DNA from: CAWINH01 sp963837425
GTDB lineage: Bacteria; Chloroflexota; Limnocylindria; QHBO01
Length of the DNA stretch: 64,000 nucleotides
Direction: 5' to 3'
NCBI GenBank assembly: GCA_963837425.1
Contig: CAWINH010000003.1
Coordinates: 74,283 to 138,282, forward strand
Each line of letters opens with the position of its first letter. Position 1 is the first letter of the stretch. The notes under the pieces are model-generated. The model made no database searches, was not told the DNA's origin, and worked only from the letters and a program-made list of their open reading frames with translations. This document shows, piece by piece, positions 13,236 through 21,518 of this stretch. The position numbers were made by a program, and so were the translations under genes.

Positions 13236-14069
13236 GTGGAACTCGAGTACACCGACCGAAACCGCAAGCGCTCCAAGCTCTACATCGCCGTGGGCCTCAT
13301 CATCGCCCTGGCCGTTGGCGGGATGGTCTTCGTCGCGCTCCAGGCGAGTGGGCTCTCTTCGCGCCAGGCCGTCGAGATGCGTCAGGTGGTCGTCGCCGCG
13401 CGCGACATCCCGACCCGCAAGCCGATCGAGGAGGGCGACCTCAAGATGCGGACCGTGGCGGCCGATCCGACGAACGCGGACGCCTTCACCCGCATCGACC
13501 AGGTCCTCGGGCACGTCTCCGGCGTCCCGATCGCCACCGACCAGCTGGTCACCACGAACATGCTCGCCTCAAACACCGCGGGCCAGGCCTTCTCGATCCT
13601 CGAGCCCGGCCAGGCCTTCGATCCGAGCGGCCCCGACCTGCGGGCCGTGTCGGTCAGCGTTCCAGACGAGCGCGCGGTGGCCGGCACGCTGGTGCCCGGC
13701 CAACGGGTGGACCTCATCGTCACGATGGCCATCAACCCGCAGATCGGGCAGACCGCCGACCAGACCCAGGCCCAGGCGACGCCGGCCGCCTACATCCCCG
13801 GGCCATCGACGAAGGTGACGCTGCAGTCGCTCACCATCCTGGCCCGCAACGGCAGCCTCTACATCCTGCGCACCGACCTGGCGACGGCCGAGAAGGTAGC
13901 GGAGCTGGCCGCCGCCGGCGGCGAGTTCACGATGGCGCTGCGGCCGGACCAGGACGACCGGACCGCCACCACAAAGGGATCGACGATCGACACGCTCATC
14001 GACGAGTACGGCTTCCCCGTGCCAAAGCCGCCGGACTTCGTTGGCGGGGCGGGGAACGCCAGCCCCTGA
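13236..14069 (+). CDS. cpaB: CpaB/RcpC-like Flp pilus assembly protein
   Basis: 277 residues. One transmembrane helix at about 16-37, then a SAF-type domain (VVVAARDIPTRKPIEEGDL) and the CpaB core (AVSVSVPDERAVAGTLVPGQRVDLIVTM). The family sits in the periplasm or wall zone and links the pilus export channel to the inner-membrane platform. Starts at GTG 13236 behind a good GAGGAGA ribosome site at about 13220, one of the clearer Shine-Dalgarno cases here. Forms an operon with tadE and tadG, but the ATPase/platform genes (tadA, tadB, tadC) and the major pilin are not in the window. Confidence 0.85.
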   Translation: MELEYTDRNRKRSKLYIAVGLIIALAVGGMVFVALQASGLSSRQAVEMRQVVVAARDIPTRKPIEEGDLKMRTVAADPTNADAFTRIDQVLGHVSGVPIATDQLVTTNMLASNTAGQAFSILEPGQAFDPSGPDLRAVSVSVPDERAVAGTLVPGQRVDLIVTMAINPQIGQTADQTQAQATPAAYIPGPSTKVTLQSLTILARNGSLYILRTDLATAEKVAELAAAGGEFTMALRPDQDDRTATTKGSTIDTLIDEYGFPVPKPPDFVGGAGNASP

Positions 14070-14081
14070 TCGAGGGCAACG

Positions 14082-14651
14082 TCAGGTCATGAGGGCGGCG
14101 TAGGCCGCCTCCACCTGGCGTCGCGTCTCGCCGATCGGCGCGGAGCCGTCGATCACGACGTCACCGGCCGCCACCTTCACGGCCTGCGGCGACTGGTTGG
14201 CGAGGCGGGCACGCGCGTCCGCCTCGCTCATTCCGCGGGCGGTGGTGAGGCGTGACAGCGCGTCCGCCTCGTCGCAGCGGACGACCCAGATCGTGTCGCA
14301 CCGATCGAGGAGCGGCGATTCGAGGAGCTTGATCGCCTCGATGCAGGCGGCGGCCACGCCGGCGGCCTCGAGCTCGGCCAGCCGGGCACGGACCGCGTTG
14401 CGGACGAGCGGATGCAGGATCGCCTCGAGGTCGTGGAGGGCGGCGGGATCGCTGAAGACGACACCGGCCAGCCTGCCGGCCTCGGTCGTCCCAAAGCGAC
14501 GCTCGATCCGATGCCGCGCCTCCGCGTCGTTGTTGCGGATCTCGCGCGCGACCGCGTCGAGGTCGAGGATCGCGACGTCGTGCTCGCGCAGCATCCCGGC
14601 CACGGTGCTCTTCCCGCAGCCGAGGTTGCCCGTCAGGCCAATGACTCTCAC
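14082..14651 (-). CDS. coaE: Dephospho-CoA kinase
   Basis: 189 residues; phosphorylates dephospho-CoA in the last step of coenzyme A synthesis. P-loop GLTGNLGCGKST at residues 5-16, DLDAVAREI for the substrate site, HPLVR and the lid region follow the family order. GTG start at 14651 overlaps the mutM stop (GTGA), so it is coupled to mutM, as the polA-mutM-coaE order in many high-GC bacteria. The frame is also open far upstream across mutM on the same strand, but that part is a shadow. Confidence 0.93.
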   Translation of the reverse strand: MRVIGLTGNLGCGKSTVAGMLREHDVAILDLDAVAREIRNNDAEARHRIERRFGTTEAGRLAGVVFSDPAALHDLEAILHPLVRNAVRARLAELEAAGVAAACIEAIKLLESPLLDRCDTIWVVRCDEADALSRLTTARGMSEADARARLANQSPQAVKVAAGDVVIDGSAPIGETRRQVEAAYAALMT

Positions 14652-15556
14652 GAGGCGACGGCCCCGGCCGTCACCGGCGTCGGCTGGCAGCGCGGGCAGA
14701 AGTGTGTGCTGCGCTGGCCGACGACGATCCGCCGCACCTCGCCGCCACACCGCGGGCACGGTTCGCCGGTGCGCTGGTAGACCGCGAGCTGCTCCGCGTT
14801 GGCGCCCGGTTCCCCGTCGGCGCCGACGTAGTCCGAGAAGCTCGCGCCCCGGTTCGCAATCCCCTGCCGGAGGACGGTTCGAATGGCCCGATGCAGGCGC
14901 CGCACCTCGTCCTGCGTGAGCGTGTCCGCCCGGCGCAGCGGGTTGAGCCGCGCGCGCCACAGCGCCTCGTCCGCGTAGATGTTCCCCACCCCGGCGATGA
15001 ACGACTGGTCGAGCAGGAGGCTCTTCAGGCGGGCGCTCCTGCCGCGCAGCCGATCGGCGAGCCGGGCGATCGTGAACGTGCTCGTCAGCGGCTCCGGCCC
15101 GTGGCGACCAAAGACGTCCCCGACCCGATACGGAGCTCCCGGCTCGGCGACGCGCCGGCGGGCGGCAGCATGGCCCCGGAGCCCGCCACCCTCCCACAAG
15201 CCGATCCTCCCGAACTTGCGCGCGTCGCGGAAGCGAAGCTCGCGCCCGTCGGCGAGCTGGAAGACGACACGTGCATGGACGTCGGGCGCCGCCCCCGGCG
15301 CGGCAACGATGAGCGCACCCGTCATCCGCAGCGCGACCGTCAGGACCCGCCCGTCCGCGAGGTGGATGAGGACGCTCTTCGCCCGTCGCCCGACGCGGCC
15401 GATCCGCGCACCGCGCAGCTCGGCGACGAACCGCGCCGCGGGCTCGGGGTGCGCGATCGTTCGCTCCCACCGCACCTCGACGTCGGTGATCGTCGCGCCC
15501 GCCACCCAGCGCTGCAGGTCGCGGGCGACCGTCTCGACCTCTGGGAGCTCGGGCAT
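14648..15556 (-). CDS. mutM: Formamidopyrimidine-DNA glycosylase (Fpg/MutM)
   Basis: 302 residues; removes 8-oxoguanine and formamidopyrimidines and nicks the abasic site. N-terminal MPELPEVET carries the catalytic Pro2 and Glu3; the conserved Lys lies in GRRAKSVLIHL near residue 60; the H2TH region is at about 160-220 with LLLDQSFIAGVGNIYADE; the C-terminal zinc finger is CPRCG...CPRCQ. It starts 3 bp after the polA stop and overlaps coaE by 4 bp. Confidence 0.97.
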   Translation of the reverse strand: MPELPEVETVARDLQRWVAGATITDVEVRWERTIAHPEPAARFVAELRGARIGRVGRRAKSVLIHLADGRVLTVALRMTGALIVAAPGAAPDVHARVVFQLADGRELRFRDARKFGRIGLWEGGGLRGHAAARRRVAEPGAPYRVGDVFGRHGPEPLTSTFTIARLADRLRGRSARLKSLLLDQSFIAGVGNIYADEALWRARLNPLRRADTLTQDEVRRLHRAIRTVLRQGIANRGASFSDYVGADGEPGANAEQLAVYQRTGEPCPRCGGEVRRIVVGQRSTHFCPRCQPTPVTAGAVAS

Positions 15557-15559
15557 GAC

Positions 15560-18427
15560 TCAGCCGGCGGCCTCGAGGAGCCCCGACTCGTCGAGCTCGG
15601 GCTCCGCCGCGCCGGTCCGTGGCACGCGACGCCACGACCCATCCGCATCGGCCTCGAGGTGGTCCATCTGCTCCCAGTCGCTGCCGACCTTCAGGTCCAC
15701 GGTGAGCGGGACGTCGAGCGGCAGCGCGCCCTCCATGACGTCGCGGGCGAGGGTGGCGAGCGCCGGCAGCTCGGAGTCATCGGTCTCGAACACGAGCTCG
15801 TCATGCACCTGCAGCAGCATCTGCGACCTCAGACCCCGCTTTTCGAGCTCATCGTCCATCCGGACCATCGCGATCTTGATGCCGTCCGCCGCGGTCCCCT
15901 GGATCGGCATGTTGATTGCCATCCGCTCGCCCGCCGCGCGGAGCGCGCTGTTGCGGGCGGTGAGCTCCGGCAGGTAGCGGCGCCGGCCGAGGAGGGTCGT
16001 CACGAAGCCCCGGTCGCGGGCCAGGATCTTCATCTCCACGATGTAGCGCCGGATCCCCTCGTAGGCCGCGAAGTAGTCGGCAATGAAGTGCTGAGCGTCC
16101 TCGCGCGGGATGTGGAGCCGCTCGGCGAGGCCGAAGTCGCTCATCCCGTACGCGACCCCGAAGTTCACCATCTTCGCCATGCTCCGCTGCTCGGCCGTCA
16201 CCGCCTCGGGGTCGATGCCCAGCACGCGGGCGGCGGTCGAGCGATGGATGTCCTCGTGCGCGGCGAAAGCGGCCTTCAGGCCAGGGTCACCGGACACGTG
16301 GGCAAGGATCCGAAGCTCGACCTGGGAGTAGTCCGCCGCGAGAAGCAGCCGGCCGGGCGGAGCGACGAACGCGCGGCGGATGCGGCGGCCGAGCGCGGTC
16401 CGTATCGGGATGTTCTGGAGGTTGGGATCGATGCTCGACAGGCGCCCGGTGGCGGCGACCGCCTGCTGGTACGTCGTGTGCAGCCGGCCGTCGGCCCCGA
16501 CGAGCGCCGGGAGCGCGTCGACGTACGTGGACTTCAGCTTCGAGACCTGGCGATGCTCGAGGATGAGAGCCACGACCTCGTGCTGCGCCTTCAGCTCCTC
16601 GAGGACCGATGCGTCGGTCGAGCGCCCGGTGCGGGTCCGCTTCGTGGCCGGCAGCTCCAGCTCGTCGAAGAGCACCGTCTCGAGCTGTCGCGGTGAGCCG
16701 ATGTTGAACTCGTGGCCAACGAGCCCGAAGATCCGCGACTCGAGCCCCGCCAGCTGTGCGCCGAACTCCTCGCTCATGGCGGCGAGCGCGTCGCGATCGA
16801 TCGTGATGCCGGCCAGCTCCATTCGGGCCAGGACCGGCAGCAGCGGCATCTCCACCTCGGTGTAGAGCCCCGACAGTCCGGCCTCCGCGAGCTCCTGCCC
16901 GAGTCCGGGATTTGCCAGGAGCGCGGTGAGCGCCTCGGCCGCCGCGCGACGGGCGGTCGGTACCTCCTCGGCTCCCGTCTCCATGCTCACCGGCGGCGGC
17001 GGGAGCGTCGCTCCGAACCGGTTTGCGGCCAGGTCGTCGAGCGCCTGCGCCCGCAGCGCGGGGTTCACCATGTACGAGGCCACGAGGGTGTCGTCCGCGG
17101 TGCCCGGCAGCTGAACCCCACGGACGGCCAGCATGACGAGCAGCTGCTTGAGGTCGTGGCCGATCCGCGTGACGTCATCCCGCGCGAACCATGCCGGGAG
17201 CTCGCCGCCGGCCTCAACCCACGGCAGGTACCACGTCGTCCCGTCGCGCCCGGCGAGGGCGATCCCCCGCAGCTCGCGCTCGAGCGGCCGTCCGGGGGCG
17301 GCTGCCCAGCCGATGCCGACCGCGTCGGCGTGGGCGGTCAGCCAGGCCTCGAGATCGCGGCGATCGGCGCCGCTTCGCATGATGCGCGGATCCGCGTGCT
17401 CAATGGCGCCGGCCGGGTCGACGCCGGGGTCGGGCGCGACTCGCGGGGCGTCGGCGGCCACCTCCGATGGCCCCGCGGCGCCCAGCAGGTCGAGCGACAG
17501 CTGGAGCCCGCCCTTCGTGTCGAGCTCCGGATTGTCGTGGCCGGTCGGGGCAATGCTCGACGGCGGCAGCCGGTCGATGAGGCTGCGGAACTCGAGCTCG
17601 CGGAAGCGTTGCGCCACGGCGCGCCGGTCGTAGTGGCCGGTCCGTGCCTCGTCGAGGTGGAGCTCAACCGGCAGGTCGAGGACGATCCGGCCGATCTGCC
17701 TCGAGAGGAACGCGGACTCCCGGTGCTCGGCGAGGCGCTCGCGCAGCTTGCCCTTCACCTCGTCGAGGTGCTCGTAGAGCGCGTCGAGCGTGCCGAACTG
17801 CTGGAGGAGGCTGACGGCGGTCTTCTCCCCCACCCCCGGGACGCCGGGAATGTTGTCGGAGGTGTCGCCTTTCAGCGCCTTGTAGTCGAGCATCTGGTCG
17901 GGCCGAAGCCCGTATCGGTCCATCACCTTGGCTGGGTCGTAGATCACCGTCGCCGCGACCCCCATCCGGGTCGTGAGCAGCCGGACGTGATCGTTCACGA
18001 TCTGCAGCCCATCGAGGTCGCCGGAGACAATGTACGTGTCGACGTCCGCGGCGGTCGCCTCCTGGGCGAGGGTGCCAATCACGTCATCCGCCTCGTAGCC
18101 GGACAGCTCGCGGATGGGCATGCCCATCATCTCGCAGATCTCCCGGACGATCGGGAACTGCGCGCGGAGGTCGTCGGGCATCGAAGGGCGACCGGCCTTG
18201 TACTCCGGGTAGGCGTCGAAGCGAAACTGCGGCTTGCCGAGGTCGAAGCTGACGATCGCGTAGTCGGGCTTCAGGTCCTGCATGCCCCGCAGCACGATCT
18301 GGAGGAAGCCGAACGCTGCGTTCACGAGCGTCCCCTCCGAGGTCGTCAGCGGCGGCAGCGCGAAATAGCCGCGATAGACGAGGCTTGGGCCGTCGATGAG
18401 CATGAGGATCGGTCGTCGGTCGGCCAT
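15560..18427 (-). CDS. polA: DNA polymerase I, probably lacking 3'-5' proofreading
   Basis: 955 residues. N-terminal 5'-3' exonuclease/FEN domain (LMLIDGPSLVYRGYFALP, GYEADDVIGTLA, GDTSDNIPGVPGVGEKTA). C-terminal polymerase domain with motif A DYSQVELRILAHVSGD, O-helix region KMVNFGVAYGMSDFGL and motif C QVHDELVFE. In the middle 3'-5' exonuclease-like domain the DxE pair is replaced (VGIGWAAAP) and the KYD aspartate is Leu (LKQLL), so proofreading should be absent, as in Thermus and Bacillus enzymes. The start at 18427 (MADRRPILM) is chosen over an upstream in-frame ATG that would lie inside the divergent J-domain gene. First gene of polA-mutM-coaE. Confidence 0.97.
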   Translation of the reverse strand: MADRRPILMLIDGPSLVYRGYFALPPLTTSEGTLVNAAFGFLQIVLRGMQDLKPDYAIVSFDLGKPQFRFDAYPEYKAGRPSMPDDLRAQFPIVREICEMMGMPIRELSGYEADDVIGTLAQEATAADVDTYIVSGDLDGLQIVNDHVRLLTTRMGVAATVIYDPAKVMDRYGLRPDQMLDYKALKGDTSDNIPGVPGVGEKTAVSLLQQFGTLDALYEHLDEVKGKLRERLAEHRESAFLSRQIGRIVLDLPVELHLDEARTGHYDRRAVAQRFRELEFRSLIDRLPPSSIAPTGHDNPELDTKGGLQLSLDLLGAAGPSEVAADAPRVAPDPGVDPAGAIEHADPRIMRSGADRRDLEAWLTAHADAVGIGWAAAPGRPLERELRGIALAGRDGTTWYLPWVEAGGELPAWFARDDVTRIGHDLKQLLVMLAVRGVQLPGTADDTLVASYMVNPALRAQALDDLAANRFGATLPPPPVSMETGAEEVPTARRAAAEALTALLANPGLGQELAEAGLSGLYTEVEMPLLPVLARMELAGITIDRDALAAMSEEFGAQLAGLESRIFGLVGHEFNIGSPRQLETVLFDELELPATKRTRTGRSTDASVLEELKAQHEVVALILEHRQVSKLKSTYVDALPALVGADGRLHTTYQQAVAATGRLSSIDPNLQNIPIRTALGRRIRRAFVAPPGRLLLAADYSQVELRILAHVSGDPGLKAAFAAHEDIHRSTAARVLGIDPEAVTAEQRSMAKMVNFGVAYGMSDFGLAERLHIPREDAQHFIADYFAAYEGIRRYIVEMKILARDRGFVTTLLGRRRYLPELTARNSALRAAGERMAINMPIQGTAADGIKIAMVRMDDELEKRGLRSQMLLQVHDELVFETDDSELPALATLARDVMEGALPLDVPLTVDLKVGSDWEQMDHLEADADGSWRRVPRTGAAEPELDESGLLEAAG

Positions 18428-18471
18428 GGCGCCCCCTGAGTCTAGACCGATGGCCACGCCCCGACTGACGC

Positions 18472-18477
18472 TAGAAT
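18472..18477 (+). promoter_or_regulatory. Probable -10 of the J-domain gene, leaderless arrangement
   Basis: TAGAAT followed by 6 nt and the ATG at 18484; transcription would start at or next to the A of the start codon. No Shine-Dalgarno sequence fits in the gap. Confidence 0.55.
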
Positions 18478-18483
18478 CGACCG

Positions 18484-18996
18484 ATGGCCGAGCGCCCCAC
18501 TCCCGATCCGTACACGGTGCTGGGGGTGCCACGCACCGCGTCGGCGCTCCAGGTGGCGCGCGCCTACCGGCGTCTCGCGAAGCAGTTCCATCCCGACCTG
18601 AACCCGGAGCACGACGTCTCCGAGCGGATGCGCCGGGTCAACGACGCGTGGCACACGTTGTCGTCGAGCGTGCGACGCGCCGAATTCGACCGCCAGCACC
18701 CCGCCGCCGGCACGAATCGCTCCGGGCACTGGGCCGGGAACCGGCCTCGCCCGGTCACCCCCGCCGCGGAGAACGCCGCTCGCTGGGCGAGCTGGCGGGC
18801 GAGCGCCGACGAGACCCGCGCCGCGCCGCGGACCCGACGTCAGCCGGGTGAGGTGCCGATTCCACCGACCCGCCGCCCACCGCCCCTCGTGCCCGCGGCG
18901 CGCACGTTCCGCGATTCGGGGTGGGCGGCGCTCCTCGCGGCCCTCGCCTTCCTCGCCATCCTCGTCGCCGCCGTCCTCGTCGGGCGGCTCGCGTAG
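18484..18996 (+). CDS. Membrane-anchored J-domain (DnaJ-like) protein
   Basis: 170 residues. Residues 9-70 form a J domain (DPYTVLGVPRTASALQVARAYR, then FHPDLNPE with the HPD tripeptide that activates Hsp70). A Pro/Arg-rich linker leads to a C-terminal transmembrane helix (WAALLAALAFLAILVAAVLVG), so the J domain should face the cytoplasm as a tail-anchored Hsp70 co-chaperone. No zinc-finger or substrate domains of true DnaJ are present. Divergent from polA, 56 bp apart. Confidence 0.83.
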   Translation: MAERPTPDPYTVLGVPRTASALQVARAYRRLAKQFHPDLNPEHDVSERMRRVNDAWHTLSSSVRRAEFDRQHPAAGTNRSGHWAGNRPRPVTPAAENAARWASWRASADETRAAPRTRRQPGEVPIPPTRRPPPLVPAARTFRDSGWAALLAALAFLAILVAAVLVGRLA

Positions 18997-19007
18997 CGCA
19001 GCGCCGC

Positions 19008-19709
19008 TCAGCCCGCCCGCGGCACGAGCACGAAGCGAAGGGTCAGCGCCGCCCCGATCAGCAGCAGGCCGCCGAGCAGCAGGATCAACGAGGTGCCGTC
19101 CCCGGCGGCCAGGCCGCCCGTCGTCGACACCGCCGCCGGTTGCCGGCTCGCAGCGGCGTGCTCGCTGGCCGGCGAGGAAGGCGTCGGGCTCGCCGAGCTC
19201 GACGGCGCCTGGGTGGCGGTCGCCGACTCGGGGCCGGCCACCGATGGAGCCCGCGACCCGGAAGCCGCTCCGAAATCCTGCCCCGGGCTGGCCGCCGCCG
19301 GACGTGGTTGCGTGGCCTGGCTGGCCGCATCACGGAGGTTGCCGGCGGCCGTGAATGCCGGCGAGGAGGCGGCGCCGCTCCCCAGGCCAATGCCACCGAC
19401 GACGACCATCACGGCACCGACCGCCAGCGCCGGCGCGAACGCGCGTCGCACCCACCCCGCTGCGCGCCGCGGTTCGGGGACCGGCGGGAGGAGCTGCAGG
19501 GGCCGCGACGGAACGAGGTCGGGGAGTTCGCCGAGCGCCGCCGTCAGGCGCGCGAGCTCGTGGACGGTTCGTGCGCACTTCGGGCAGCCGTCGACATGCG
19601 CGCGCAGCGACGCATCGGCCAGGGCTTCGGGATCTGCGCCCGACAGCGCCGAGAGACGCTCGTCGTTGGGGTGGTTGAGCTCATTCATCGTCATCGGTCC
19701 AGACGTCAT
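19008..19709 (-). CDS. Anti-sigma factor with zinc-binding ZAS domain
   Basis: 233 residues. The N-terminal cytoplasmic part has H-x3-C-x2-C (HVDGCPKC) near residue 38, the zinc-binding anti-sigma motif. A transmembrane helix lies at about 90-112, followed by an Ala/Ser/Pro-rich exported region and a second hydrophobic segment at the C-terminus (SLILLLGGLLLIGAALTL), which is unusual since most have one helix. Its ATG at 19709 overlaps the sigma-factor TGA (ATGA); MTMNELN a few codons later is an alternative start. It should hold the preceding ECF sigma factor inactive at the membrane. Confidence 0.85.
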   Translation of the reverse strand: MTSGPMTMNELNHPNDERLSALSGADPEALADASLRAHVDGCPKCARTVHELARLTAALGELPDLVPSRPLQLLPPVPEPRRAAGWVRRAFAPALAVGAVMVVVGGIGLGSGAASSPAFTAAGNLRDAASQATQPRPAAASPGQDFGAASGSRAPSVAGPESATATQAPSSSASPTPSSPASEHAAASRQPAAVSTTGGLAAGDGTSLILLLGGLLLIGAALTLRFVLVPRAG

Positions 19710-20320
19710 CCTCCCTCGAACAGTTCCCGCTGATCGGCGAGCAGCTCGCGGAGCCGGAGGCGACCGCGGTGGAGCCGGGACTTCACCGTGCCGAGCGCCA
19801 CGGCGGTCGTTGCCGCCACCTCACCGTAGTCGAGGCCATACACGTCGCAGAGGACGACTACCGCACGCTGGTCCTCGGGTAGCTGCTGGAGGGCATCCTC
19901 GAGGTGCCGATAGAGGTCGGCCCGCGTGGCCTCCACCACCGGATCCGGCGCCCGGGTGTCCGGCAGCTCGACCTCACCCGCGTCGGGATCCGGAAGCGGG
20001 CTCGTCGGACGGCGCTGCGCCCGGCGCAGGAGGTCGTAGCTCGCGTTCGCCGTGATCCGCAGCAGCCACGACCGGAAGACGCCGCCGCGAAATCGCCCAA
20101 TGGCGTCGTACGCGTGGACGAAGGCGTCCTGGGTCGCGTCGGCTGCGGCATCTGCGTCCCCGAGCAGGCGCCAGGCGAGCCCGTAGCACGCGGATTGGTA
20201 GTGCTCCATGAGGCTCGCGAACGCCACGCGATCTCCGGCGACGGCGCGCGCCACCACGGCCGGCTCGTCATCGAGCGGCGGGGTCCGGCGGCCGGGGGAG
20301 CTCGGGGTGGGCGGCGCCAT
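19706..20320 (-). CDS. ECF-type (sigma-70 family) RNA polymerase sigma factor
   Basis: 204 residues. Region 2 at about 35-100 (YGLAWRLLGDADAAADATQDAF, then RSWLLRITANASYDLLRR) and region 4 at about 140-195 (LPEDQRAVVVLCDVYGLDYGEVA, then GTVKSRLHRGRLRLREL). Regions 1.1 and 3 are absent, as in ECF factors. The start at 20320 (MAPPTP) is preferred; the frame stays open 94 codons upstream but that would run through the divergent lipoprotein gene and tRNA fragment. The start codon lies inside a 67-bp repeat shared with tRNA-Leu. Coupled by ATGA to its anti-sigma factor. Confidence 0.9.
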   Translation of the reverse strand: MAPPTPSSPGRRTPPLDDEPAVVARAVAGDRVAFASLMEHYQSACYGLAWRLLGDADAAADATQDAFVHAYDAIGRFRGGVFRSWLLRITANASYDLLRRAQRRPTSPLPDPDAGEVELPDTRAPDPVVEATRADLYRHLEDALQQLPEDQRAVVVLCDVYGLDYGEVAATTAVALGTVKSRLHRGRLRLRELLADQRELFEGG

Positions 20321-20328
20321 CGGCTTCC

Positions 20329-20334
20329 TATAAT
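20329..20334 (+). promoter_or_regulatory. Duplicated tRNA promoter -10 box upstream of the lipoprotein gene
   Basis: TATAAT identical in sequence and surroundings to the -10 of tRNA-Leu at 21474-21479. Here it faces the TolB-like gene, so transcription could start near 20341, giving a leader of about 50 nt that begins with the tRNA 5' fragment. No clear TTGACA is upstream. Confidence 0.55.
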
Positions 20335-20346
20335 CACATTCCCGCT

Positions 20347-20373
20347 GCCAGAGTGGCGGAATCGGCTGACGCG
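20347..20373 (+). pseudogene. Truncated 5' part of tRNA-Leu
   Basis: These 27 bases equal positions 1-27 of the complete tRNA-Leu at 21492-21518 except for G-to-A at 20350 (acceptor stem) and A-to-T at 20366 (D loop). After base 20373 similarity stops, so the anticodon arm and 3' part are missing and no tRNA can form. Confidence 0.8.
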
Positions 20374-20390
20374 AACGCTCCGGGTCCTCG

Positions 20391-21380
20391 ATGAAACGAT
20401 CCACGATCGCCCTGCGGGCGCCCCCGCGGCTCTCGGCCGCGCATGTGAACTTGCGCCGCGCGCTTGTCCTGCCCATTGTCGGCACCATCGTCGTTGCCTG
20501 CGGACTTGTCTCCTCGCCGTCGCTCCGGCCCTCGGCCCTGCCATCGCCGCTGCCGACCCCGTCAACCGCAGCGCCGGAGGTCCCCGGCTGGTTCGCCTTC
20601 ACGGTTGTGGGCGGCGATCTGTTCGCCGAGCGTGGCGATGGGTCGGACCGTCACCGGCTGACGACATCCGGCGATGGAGTCGACATCAGTCCGAGTTGGG
20701 CACCTGGCGCGTCGCGACTCGCGTATCGGCACTCGACGGGCGCCGGCGGAGGACTCGGGGAAACCGACACGATTCGGATCGTGCAGGCTGATGGGAGCGA
20801 CCGCCACGACCTCGTTGCAGGGAGCTTTCCCGCCTGGTCGCCGAATGGCGAATGGATCGCCTTCAGGGGAAACGTCGGGGTCGACCTGGCCCTGATCCGG
20901 CCGGACGGCACCCGGCTGACCCGGCTGGGGGCCGCGAACGCGGAGTGCCCGGTCTGGTCACCGGACGGCGCGCGGATCCTCTACTGCCGTAATGCGGACG
21001 TCGGAGGGCAGGTCACGGACAACTGGGAGGTGTGGGTCATGGACCGAGACGGCTCCCATCAACGCCAACTCACCAATGATCCCGCCCGAGACTATCCGCT
21101 TGCCTGGTCTCCGGACGGATCGAGGATCGTCTTCTTCTCGGATCGACTTGGCCAGGGCGCCAGCTTCCTCATGGACGCCGATGGGTCCCACGTCAGCCGC
21201 GTCGCCGCGTCAACCGGCCTCTCCTCGGTCAACGTCTGGCTCCCGGATGGCCGCTTCGTGATCTCCTCAGCCGGGGAGGGCATGCCCAGCTGGTTTCTGC
21301 TCGATTCGATGGGCACGCGTGAACCGCTTCCGCAACTCGACGGTGGCTTCACGCCGATCGGGTGGATCGCCGCTCCGTAG
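20391..21380 (+). CDS. TolB-like beta-propeller lipoprotein
   Basis: 329 residues. The N-terminal signal ends in a lipobox (IVVAC, Cys37), so the protein is probably lipid-anchored outside the membrane. After a Ser/Pro/Thr linker, at least five WD40/PD40-type blades are visible by repeats such as SWAPGASRLAY, AWSPNGEWIAF, VWSPDGARILY and AWSPDGSRIVFF. Such propellers bind proteins or glycans; no catalytic motif is seen. It lies between the two copies of the 67-bp repeat and may use the duplicated tRNA promoter. Divergent from the sigma/anti-sigma pair, possibly one of its targets (inference). Confidence 0.83.
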   Translation: MKRSTIALRAPPRLSAAHVNLRRALVLPIVGTIVVACGLVSSPSLRPSALPSPLPTPSTAAPEVPGWFAFTVVGGDLFAERGDGSDRHRLTTSGDGVDISPSWAPGASRLAYRHSTGAGGGLGETDTIRIVQADGSDRHDLVAGSFPAWSPNGEWIAFRGNVGVDLALIRPDGTRLTRLGAANAECPVWSPDGARILYCRNADVGGQVTDNWEVWVMDRDGSHQRQLTNDPARDYPLAWSPDGSRIVFFSDRLGQGASFLMDADGSHVSRVAASTGLSSVNVWLPDGRFVISSAGEGMPSWFLLDSMGTREPLPQLDGGFTPIGWIAAP

Positions 21381-21451
21381 CCGCCCGCGACTCCCAAGCC
21401 ATCCGCAGAATCGCCGCTAACGATCAAATGCGTGGCTCCGTCGGGACTCGA

Positions 21452-21518
21452 GTGGGCGGCGCCATGGGCTTCCTATAATCACATTCCCGCTGCCGGAGTG
21501 GCGGAATCGGCAGACGCG
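21452..21518. repeat. 67-bp direct repeat, right copy
   Basis: Partner of 20307-20373. This copy leads into the intact tRNA-Leu and keeps a remnant of the sigma-gene start on the minus strand (five codons MAPPT, then unrelated sequence). The intact acceptor stem shows this is the copy under selection as a tRNA. Confidence 0.9.
21474..21479 (+). promoter_or_regulatory. -10 element of tRNA-Leu
   Basis: Perfect TATAAT, 12 nt upstream of the mature tRNA 5' end. The hexamer 17 bp upstream is not TTGACA-like. Confidence 0.65.

Larger units (their letters stand above)
20307..20373. repeat. 67-bp direct repeat, left copy (sigma start, promoter, tRNA-Leu 5' part)
   Basis: 64 of 67 bases match 21452-21518 (differences at 20321, 20350 and 20366). 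It contains the first codons of the sigma gene, the TATAAT box and the first 27 nt of a tRNA-Leu. The two copies are 1145 bp apart and bracket the TolB-like gene, like attachment-site duplications left by an integration into the tRNA 5' region, or like a local duplication. Confidence 0.9.

Noticed and set aside
20321..20602. Longer sigma factor starting at 20602
   Set aside because: It would read through the tRNA fragment and the divergent lipoprotein gene, and the extra residues have no sigma-factor similarity.
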